Shown in pieces: positions 5,575 through 11,807 of a stretch of 11,807 bases of DNA. The stretch is from assembly GCA_033297075.1 (NCBI GenBank), contig MU858417.1:1-11807 (forward strand). Reading direction: 5' to 3'. The notes under the pieces are model-generated. The model was not told the DNA's origin and did not search any database. It saw only the letters and a list, made by a program, of their open reading frames with translations. Source of the DNA: Rhypophila decipiens. Lineage: Eukaryota > Ascomycota > Sordariomycetes > Sordariales > Naviculisporaceae. Numbering within the stretch: position 1 is the stretch's first letter; each line of letters begins with the position of its first letter. The position numbers were made by a program, and so were the translations under genes.

Positions 5575-8044
5575 ATGCGTCTCATCAACACGACAACGCT
5601 GCAACAGCGAAACTTCCTCGGCAAGCCGCCCCCCTACGCTATCCTCTCCCACACGTGGGGTGAGGAAGAAGTCGCTTTCAAAGACTTCGCTGATGATGAA
5701 GCGCGCGCATGCCTCCAAGGCTGGACCGAGGTTGTCAACTGCTGCCAGCTTGCCGCGGCTGATGGGTGGGAATGGGTGTGGATCGACACATGTTGTGTCA
5801 CGACTGGTGGAAAAGACGAATCTTATTGCAATGCTATTGACTAAGATTCTACAGTAAAGAACAAAAGAGGAAAAGAAAGTAAAGAGGCGGAGGCGCGCAC
5901 GCGTAGATGTAGGCAAACGTGAGAGCGGCACGTAGTCACGTGATCTTGGCATGACGTCATTGCGGCACAGATGCGGGGCGTAAGCTCCCGCATGACTTGC
6001 GGTGTGGCTGTGCCTGTGGCTTGACCACGGCCACGCCTCACATGTTGCATCGACAAGAGCGACAGCGCCGAATTGAGCGAGGTCATCAACTCCATGTTCC
6101 GCTTCTACGAGGAGGCCCATATCTGCTACGCCTACCTCGCCGACGTGCCTTGTAGACCGCCCGCCTTCGTTCTTCCCGAAGGAGTACGTACCAGACTGCT
6201 TACTGACTCGGACTCGGACTCGGACGAAGAGGCGGAGGTCACACTCTACCCCTGGGCGCTCGAGGTTGAGAATAGCCGATACTTTAAGCGAGGCTGGACC
6301 TTGCAGGAGCTTCTTGCGCCTTCGTACCTTGTCTTCCTCGACCAAGAGTGGGGGCGTATTGGGACGCGCGAGGAATTCGCCGCGGAGATCTACCGGGCGA
6401 CCGCCATACACCCCAGGCATCTGGTGGGCTTCCGCAACTGCAGCGTCGCCGTGAAGCTCTCCTGGGCGGCTTATAGGAAAACTACCCGTGCCGAAGACCG
6501 CGCCTATAGCATGCTAGGCCTACTAGGTATCAACATGCCCCTGCTGTATGGCGAAGGCAAGAAAGCCGTGATTCGTCTGCAACAAGAGCTAATCCGCAGC
6601 TACAACGATGAGATAATCTTGGCTTGGGGTTCGAACTACGGTGAGTGCCCTGATGGCTCCAACTTGATTCATGATTGTGTCTTTGACGAAACAACTTCGA
6701 TCTTACTGACCTACTGCTGCAGGTTCAGATGAAAGTGGGACTTTAGCCCCTTCTTTGGACGATTTTTCTTATTGTAGCGCGCTGCAAACCGCCGTCTTCG
6801 ACCAGGACCGACAGGGATTTACCCTGTCCAACGTGGGACTCGTTCTCAACGCAGAAGTGTTCCAAGACCTCGAATCAGGGAACTCGCCCAAGTTTTCTAT
6901 CAACCTGAACTGCACCTGCTCAGCAGGTGGTGATAACGAGAGAATTGCAGTGCGCTTAATCCTCACAAAGCCAAGGGCGGGTAATGTCTATCGCAGATCG
7001 GGGATTGAGAATAATGCGCCACCTAGTAAATGGCATGATCGATTCGGAGCCAGAAAAGCAGCCTGGCGCTCGATTGGAAGGCTTGACATCATGATCGAGA
7101 ACGTTCCGGAGACCTCATCACCTCATTGGCAGAAGACAGAGGCAATCAAAATAGAGCTCACTCCCGAGTTGGACCTTCGTGGACTGCAGTCTACCGGCAG
7201 CTCAAGAAACACGCGCCAATACGAGGAATATTCCATCGATGGGAACAGCGGGGAGTGGTGCAACCTCTCCGTGATCCCATCGCGAAATAAGGCTTCGCGT
7301 GTTTTGCACTATGATGATGGAAGTGTGACTATGGAGCCTGGTTCAGGCTTTATAGTGGACTTCTGGATCCTCTCAGAGGATGTCTCGCCCCAAAATCCGT
7401 CCCAATCACCGGCACTCAAGATCTGCCCGCAGGCACCAAAGGATCAGCCAGCAGAGAGGTTTCTACTCGCCGTCAAGGCAACTTCGAGTTCTCCAATATT
7501 CGGGATCTGCCGAGCGGATCCCGAGACATCTCTCGAGAGTCAAGTTCTTTTTTTTGCCAAATCCCCGCCATCTCATCATTCAATGCCTCTGCTCGGCGAT
7601 TTCGAACTTCGAGCCCAGTGCGAGCCGACGCGGCCACCAGCCGGTATCCTACAAGGGAAGGCTGCTGAGAAAGGCGCCGATGGCGTCTGGCATTCTTTTT
7701 CAGTCGGATCTGGGAGCAGGTACTTGAAAATAACAGTCCCCAAAGCATTTTGCTTGTTCCTCCGACGAGTCGTTGCTGAGAATTCATATTACCCAGTCTC
7801 ACGCTTACTCCACACAAATATTCAAGTTCTTATCTCAAACCACTTTGCAGGTTCGAATGCAGAGAGTGACAGAGACAGCCAAGCTTCTGAAGACTATACC
7901 CGACTTCACGAGCTATTGGCTGACGCTACGGCTATGACATTAAACGGTATTGAGGCAACAAGAGTACCAAGCCGCTCAGGTCCTGGAAGTCCCGTGGAGA
8001 GTGAAGCAGGCAGCAGGCACGGTTCTTCTGAAAGCTCTATCTGA
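5575..8044 (+). CDS. HET-domain (heterokaryon incompatibility) protein, interrupted by an insertion and probably broken
   Basis: HET-domain proteins mediate non-self recognition and incompatibility cell death in filamentous ascomycetes. Start at ATG 5575 (MRLINTTTL), which is the usual beginning of such proteins. Visible motifs are PPYAILSHTWG (residues 19-29), WIDTCC (69-74), then beyond the insertion IDKSDSAEL, INSMFRFYEEA, YAYLADVP, RGWTLQELLAP, EDRAYSMLGL and PLLYGEGKKA. An 82-nt intron (6641-6722) follows NDEIILAW. The remaining 440 residues are beta-rich with a Ser/Gly tail and no domain I recognise. Omitting 252 bp at the insertion leaves a 711-aa frame; as it stands, TAA at 5842-5844 stops translation after 89 codons. 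Flanking frames agree and the rest looks intact, so inactivation may be recent, unless splicing removes the insertion. A DSDSDSDEE run, encoded by three GACTCG repeats, lies inside the HET domain. Confidence 0.85.
5787..6047. mobile_element. 243-bp MITE-like insertion with 9-bp target duplication
   Basis: CACATGTTG occurs exactly at 5787-5795 and 6039-6047. The left copy ends HET codons for WIDTCC and the right copy continues directly into IDKSD, so 5796-6038 (243 bp) was inserted and 9 bp of target were duplicated. No coding frame crosses it in the HET direction; the first stop is at 5842. Its left half is purine-rich. Its right end is a hairpin: 6001-6012 pairs with 6026-6037, 12 positions including two G-T pairs. 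Clear terminal inverted repeats are not visible. A 9-bp duplication would fit Mutator-like families (8-11 bp), but the class is inferred. Confidence 0.75.
5936..5960. promoter_or_regulatory. TCACGTGA and ATGACGTCAT palindromes inside the insertion
   Basis: A perfect 8-bp palindrome TCACGTGA (5936-5943, E-box type) is followed 7 bp later by a perfect 10-bp palindrome ATGACGTCAT (5951-5960), which contains the CRE/bZIP site TGACGTCA. Both lie inside the inserted DNA and would have arrived with it. Activity is not shown by sequence. Confidence 0.45.
6641..6722 (+). other. spliceosomal intron in the HET gene
   Basis: Canonical donor GTGAGT, branch-like TTACTGACCT near 6703-6712, acceptor CTGCTGCAG ending at 6722; 82 nt. 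Splicing after the first base of a Gly codon joins SNYG to SDESGTLAPSLDDF and shifts into the 440-codon frame that continues to 8044. Confidence 0.88.
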
Positions 8045-8086
8045 CTTGCCGAAACATCATCCCGTGTTGCCGATATAATACGGTAG

Positions 8087-9336
8087 CTACTGTTCCCCAG
8101 TAAGTACACGACCCCCTTTTTTCTTTAGCTTCTATCTAACGACAAAATAGTCCCTATCTGCTCTCAGCCGGTGCAGCCTTTTCCCACTCATTAGAACATG
8201 AAGCTGCAGAGATACTAAATGAGTGTGTATTTGCACTTCAACTTCTCGATAAGGATGAGTGTACTATTATTTGGAAGCAGGTGAGTCTCCCTGTCCTCTG
8301 ACTATCTATATATATATACTAAACAAGGATAATTAGGGCAGTATCCCCCAGCTTGTCACGGCTCGTAAGGAAACTAAGGCTAAATTAGTTATTGGTTTCG
8401 AGGCCAATCTCGAGACAGCTACCCATGGGACCCGGTTCTTGAGACCGGAGAAAGCAGTCAATTTTCCCGGCGTCTTCACCGTCCCTAAAGAGGATTTTGT
8501 CATTGTTCTCAATTTCTGGGAGCGGATTAATCCGGCGAACCAGAGAAGAGAGACTTTCTTTTCATTCCTTTTCTTTGACCCCAACCACCCTTCTAAAGGT
8601 TCACCGACACGCAAGTTTTACAGTGCCCAAGCCCATCCATATTGTTTCTGCCTTATTATGGGGCATGAGAAAATCGAATTTTATGATGGAGATATTGGTG
8701 AAGATGGTCATCTCGGGCTAAGGGATCCTGTCAACCCGCCCCCAGATATGTCTTCACTCAAGAGGATTTATTCCTTAAAAACGGCGGGCCTAGAGGAACA
8801 CAACCCTCAGTCAATTAACATGGTCCCAAGAAGGCGTGGCGGGGGACGGGACACGGGGAATTTGGGTCCAGGTCAGAGAGAATAAAAGGGGCACTAGGAC
8901 AAATTCACTATAGCTAGATATTTTCCTTCATAGTACAAGTTACCGCTATAGTCCGTGCGACTCTAACAATGACGTATTCGGCGAGGACACCTATCATCAT
9001 CTAAGCATAATGAGACAGTAATTTATTGAAACATCCTTTTTGTGGTTATCCAGGAATGGAAAGGCTTGAATATTGAGACATGGCTGGTGGGAGAACCAGA
9101 CGAATTCTTCAAGCCGACATGTTACGAGATTTCAGACAACGTTATCGTAGGATGGGCGAATGGGTACGAAGACGATAGTCCCTTAGCGGGCGAACGGCAT
9201 TTTCCCGTAAACCCCGCATAAGGCAATATGGGAGGAAGGGGCGAGGATTACAAGCAGTGGTGCAGGAGCGCGGCCTGGGCTTCTGCATCTGGGTTATAAA
9301 CGCGGTGGACTCCAGAAATGGCGTCTGCAGCATGGT
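8087..9336 (+). pseudogene. exon-like coding stretches of unknown family, probably lost 3' exons or a decaying gene
   Basis: Coding-like pieces lie in order on the plus strand: 8152-8280 (starts YLLSAGAAFSHSLEHEA), 8337-8882 (beta-rich, with FVIVLNFWERINP and CFCLIMGHEKIEFYDGD), 8914-9017 (contains DSNNDVFGEDTYHHL), 9054-9221 (starts EWKGLNIETWLVGEPDEFF) and 9248-9333 (contains GLGFCIWVINAVDSRNGV). Two good introns sit at 8100-8150 (GTAAGT, CTAAC, ATAG) and 8281-8336 (GTGAGT, ACTAAAC, TTAG), and both keep frame. The others need frame changes for which I find no convincing introns, and no start codon suits the first piece. Strand-like runs such as IVLNFW resemble GFIVDFWI in the HET protein tail, so this may be its former 3' part or a related neighbour. 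I do not recognise the family. Confidence 0.4.
8100..8150 (+). other. canonical 51-nt intron candidate
   Basis: Donor GTAAGT at 8100, branch site CTAAC at 8136-8140, acceptor AAAATAG ending at 8150. It is flanked downstream by a 43-codon open stretch that ends exactly at the next donor, GTGAGT at 8281. Together they argue for a real transcript downstream of the HET stop at 8044. Confidence 0.6.
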
Positions 9337-9341
9337 GAGTC
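9310..9341 (+). repeat. left arm of a distant inverted repeat
   Basis: This 32-bp segment (starting CTCCAGAAATGGC, ending GCAGCATGGTGAGTC) matches the reverse complement of 11562-11593 at 29 of 32 positions. An 11-bp block GCTTCTGCATC at 9279-9289 also has its inverted match at 11598-11608, with a length difference in between. The two arms enclose about 2.2 kb holding the zinc-finger-like and fork head frames. Confidence 0.75.
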
Positions 9342-9455
9342 TTTACCTCTAGAAACGGCTCGTTAAGAGCCACAGATGGCTCCGCCTGGAGTGAGAGCGT
9401 GTGCAATTCAACTCACTACCAATATCTTCGGACAAAAGTTATTCCCTTCCCCCAG

Positions 9456-10430
9456 CTATACTTTGAAGGAGAATTGGTGGGGGTATAGTAACAAGAGATA
9501 AATTAGGGTAATAAGGTGAGAGCTGTTCGGGAGGCACATTGCGCGTGGCCTGCTAATTTTGTTCAGCCTGATGATAGCCAAGCACCTTCCGCAATCATTA
9601 GGAATGCGAAACTCTTCTTCAAATGAGGGGACCAAACCAGAAGTTTCAAAGAGATATACAGGACTGGAAGCGAGAAAAAGGCCAATCGGGATACTGAAAT
9701 TCAAGAGCTGAGGCAAAGACTTCAATACGTCTTCAGGTCCGTTAGAAGATGTTAACTGCCCTTGCATGGCAGATGCGGTGGCTGTATTAGTTGGCTCGCT
9801 GGAGAAATAAGAAGCGGCCACATCAGGAACCCTCATCTGCAGCCCTGCAGTCTGCCGCGAGGAAAACTGCTGGCTCATATCGTACACGGCAGCGCTTTGT
9901 GGACCTGCGGCTTGCTGCACATTATACATCGTGGCCGTTGGGTTGTACATACCCGCGAAGCTCTGTGGTTTTCGTGTATCCGCCTGCCCATAATCTGCGG
10001 CCGAATGAGGATAACTTATAGCACCCTGCGAAATTGCACTGGTCGAGAAGGCTGTCGCGGCTGGTTGCTGATAACATCCACTGTAGCTAGGCGAACCACC
10101 CCATCCCTCGTTCCGTCCTTGGTAACGAAGTCTCGAGTAGTGTTGGCCGGTATCTTTCTCCCTGCGTGCCGGCAAAAAAGCGTCGCTGTTGCGTCGGCTC
10201 ATGAAGTTCTTGGTGATACCGTCGCATCCCAGTAGCGCTTGTTGCTTTTCATGATCAGGATAGTCATAGATGAATGTGTCCTTGTCCTTTTCGGGGCAGT
10301 CGGCCTTTACCGAACAAGCTGCGCTGCCACTATTCAACTTCTTTTTGCACTTTCCGTGTAGTTGGTGACCATTTCTCGCTGTTGTCCTCGTGAACTCGGC
10401 GCCACATTCTGGGCCTCCTCTACCGGGCGT
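9456..10430 (-). pseudogene. Gln/Tyr/Ser-rich, zinc-finger-like regulator, 5'-truncated
   Basis: The frame is open from 10430 to the stop at 9456-9458, but its first ATG is only at 10200-10202 (MSRRNSDAFLP), leaving 248 aa. Coding character reaches further upstream: ECGAEFTRTTARNGHQLHGKC has the look of a C2H2 finger missing its first Cys, and CSVKADCPEKDKDTF..DHEK follows. Downstream is a low-complexity region rich in Gln, Tyr, Ser and Ala (for example MYNVQQAAGPQ and YFSSEPTNTATASAM), typical of fungal transcription factors. The last 80 residues are hydrophobic and unlike the rest (LITLIYLLLLYP), so the natural C-terminus may be lost too. It abuts the fork head gene head-to-head with no promoter. 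I do not recognise a named gene; a DNA-binding role is inferred. An upstream exon overlapping the fork head gene cannot be excluded. Confidence 0.45.
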
Positions 10431-10432
10431 TC

Positions 10433-11269
10433 ATGAGCACCAAGCCCAAGTATGCGATGACCCTACAGGATATCTACCAGTGGTTCCGCGAGAATACTAG
10501 CAAGGCCAAGAGTGATGGGAAGGGCTGGCAGAATAGTATCCGGCACAACTTGAGTATGAATCAGGTAGATATCCCCTCTCCGTCTTCTATATCTTGTCCG
10601 AGTATTAAAAATATTTCTTAGGCCTTCACGAAGATACAACGCCGGCCCAGCACCAACACCGCAGACTCTGACTTCCCTTCCAAAGGTAAAGCCAGCAAAA
10701 TCTGCCTCTCCACCATTACCAACGCCCCTGGCGGAAGCGAAAATAAGAAATACACAAAATGGTACCTTGAACCCTGGGCAGTGACCGGCGGCGTGCAGAG
10801 CACGACCCGTTACCGCAAAAGCAACAATTCCCGAGCTGCAAATCGCAAGTCATCATCGACAGGCAATAGAGTAGTCAGATCATCAACAAGCGAGTATAAA
10901 GCTCGTCAGGAGGCCCGGCATTGGTTGCAACATCAACACCACGGTCTCCAAAGCCCTAATGCCTTCCAGAGGTATCCCCAACGACAACATCATCATCTCC
11001 ATCAAGGTCCCTATTTCCAGTACCACCAGCGGCAACAACACTATCTGCCTAGCATCTTGCAGCACCATGGGGTGTTGAGCCATGCTACTGAGGCGCAATG
11101 CATCCTCTCCTCCCTAAACGCTACTCCCGAGATGGAGTACGGCCTTTCTATGCCCATCACCAGCACAGTTAGCACAGAACCTCAACCAGTCTCTGGCTTC
11201 CCACCCAGCGATCCGACGACCATCGATAGGCCTGTTAACCCCCAAGTCAGCCCATTTTACTGCTTTTGA
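10433..11269 (+). CDS. fork head (winged-helix) transcription factor, N-terminally truncated
   Basis: Two exons, 10433-10564 and 10622-11269, give 259 aa from the only available ATG. The fork head domain is clear: YAMTLQDIYQWFREN, then the recognition helix GWQNSIRHNLSMN, then after the intron AFTKIQRRP and the wing/closing region WYLEPWAVTGGVQSTTRYRK. The rest is a basic Ser/Arg stretch and a His/Gln-rich tail (about 10920-11070) ending SPFYCF. The frame is open only from 10394 (TGA at 10391-10393). Homology already begins at LLYRAFM before the ATG, so helix 1 is cut and the usual KPPYSYA start is absent. No AG splice acceptor lies between that TGA and the ATG, so an upstream exon cannot be spliced on. 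DNA binding is probably lost or altered. Fork head proteins are nuclear transcription factors. Confidence 0.85.
10565..10621 (+). other. spliceosomal intron in the fork head gene
   Basis: Donor GTAGAT, acceptor TTTCTTAG, 57 nt, phase 0. It joins HNLSMNQ to AFTKIQRRP, which is the normal course of a fork head domain. The branch site is weak (AGTATTAAAA). The frame stays open on both sides, and the position between recognition helix and wing is coherent. Confidence 0.82.
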
Positions 11270-11561
11270 GGGGCTTTATCAAGCCAGTACAACTACTCCG
11301 GATCTCGTTCGGAAGATTAGGCATAGTAGGGTTACTATGACACTGTGCAGTAGGGTGCATGGGACTACCAGGGGTAATATTAACTTTGAGCTGGACCATT
11401 GCGGAGTATCCAGAATCTGACCAGAGATCAAGTCATCCACTGTGTTTCGGCTGGGGCAATTCCCAGATGATGAACAGGGACGAGAACTGAGTCAACTTTC
11501 TGCCGGCAGAAAGGATACGTACCACGGCAGAAAAATCATCATGGCAGATGCGTACATAAGT
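11270..11561. other. 3' flank of the fork head gene, no gene seen
   Basis: No frame has coding character. Imperfect CTGCCGGCAGAAAGGATACGTA and CCACGGCAGAAAAATCATC segments around 11500-11540 hint that the repeat region begins here. No clear polyadenylation signal is seen. Confidence 0.4.
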
Positions 11562-11807
11562 GACACACCATGCTGCAGAAGCCATTTCTGGAGACTGGAT
11601 GCAGAAGCAGGTATGGCAAGGGTAGATAGAACACCCCTGCCATTTGGAGCGAGAAATGGCTGCCAGAGGCAAGTTCTTGCAAGGATGGACAAGATACCCC
11701 TGCCCCTTCCATAGCTAGAAATGGCTTTCTCGATGCAGAAGCGGGGCATTGCAAGGGATAAAATACCACTACCATTGCTAGAGCCAGAAATGGCTACAGA
11801 CAAGGGT
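11562..11807 (-). repeat. right arm of the inverted repeat plus tandem 65-69-bp units at the window edge
   Basis: 11562-11593 is the inverted partner of 9310-9341. Beyond it, three tandem units share AGAAATGGCT (ending at 11661, 11726 and 11795; spacings 65 and 69 bp), GCAAGG (starting at 11615, 11679 and 11751) and, in the first two, ACCCCTGCC. GATGCAGAAGC recurs at 11598 and near 11732. The first arm contains AGCCATTTCT (11580-11589), the inverse of the AGAAATGGCT core. The array runs off the window end, so its total length is unknown. Confidence 0.75.

Noticed and set aside
5797..6057. Reading the HET insertion as an ordinary intron (GTCACG to GACAAG, both phase 0)
   Set aside because: The donor is very poor and splicing would delete the conserved IDK after WIDTCC, whereas removing one duplicated unit continues the motif exactly. 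It is kept only as a rescue possibility.
5530..6420. 296-codon antisense frame across the HET gene and its insertion
   Set aside because: It is the mirror of GC-rich HET codons, has no motif, and runs through both the inserted DNA and the HET domain; a chance open frame.
7851..7861. GGTTCGAATGC resembling a tRNA B box
   Set aside because: No matching T-stem, no A box at the right distance, and it lies inside the HET reading frame.
11492..11803. 103-codon minus-strand frame with repeated GILSxLA-like peptide
   Set aside because: The underlying DNA units are 65-69 bp and shift frame relative to each other (the same DNA is read as MPRFCI in one copy and IPASAS in another), so the DNA repeat rather than the peptide is conserved.

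Overview
The window reads as nuclear DNA of a filamentous ascomycete (Pezizomycotina). The evidence is a HET-domain gene, a fungal-type fork head gene, a PIF1-family helicase of the kind found in many fungal genomes, and short GT-AG introns (46-82 nt), most with branch sites close to CTAAC or CTGAC. Its repeats, broken genes and mobile-looking pieces suggest an accessory or fast-evolving compartment rather than a conserved housekeeping region. No tRNA, rRNA or CRISPR array was found.

Left part (1-4075). Three diverged copies of a hairpin-forming repeat (about 140 bp apart) lie beyond the 3' end of an intronless PIF1/RecD-like helicase gene on the minus strand (460-2700). A 209-bp gap, probably a shared promoter, separates it from a divergent plus-strand gene (2910-3801, one intron). 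That gene encodes a protein of about 281 aa with a beta-rich, OB-fold-like middle and a basic tail. A 13-bp minisatellite (3971-4070) follows. A helicase paired head-to-head with a possible ssDNA-binding partner is the best candidate here for an undescribed two-gene module, possibly mobile.

Middle (4076-9340). About 1.4 kb without a convincing gene holds a double CACGTG motif, perfect small palindromes, and an inverted-repeat structure flanked by 17-bp direct repeats. Next is a HET-domain gene (5575-8044, plus strand). Its HET domain is split by a 243-bp insertion flanked by a perfect 9-bp direct repeat, CACATGTTG. The insertion brings an in-frame stop, ends in a hairpin and carries TCACGTGA and TGACGTCA palindromes. 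Downstream (8087-9336) are exon-like coding stretches with two good introns but no start and no consistent frame: either lost 3' exons or a decaying gene.

Right part (9340-11807). A minus-strand frame for a Gln/Tyr/Ser-rich, zinc-finger-like protein and a plus-strand fork head gene abut head-to-head with no promoter between them. The fork head gene lacks the start of its DNA-binding domain, so a rearrangement junction near 10391-10430 is likely. An imperfect 32-bp inverted repeat (9310-9341 and 11562-11593) brackets this pair. The right edge is a tandem array of 65-69-bp units related to the same repeat.

I see no metabolic pathway shared by the genes. The common thread is genome plasticity: a helicase module, an insertion in an incompatibility gene, and a truncated regulator pair inside inverted repeats. 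All family calls come from reading motifs by eye; no database search was run.
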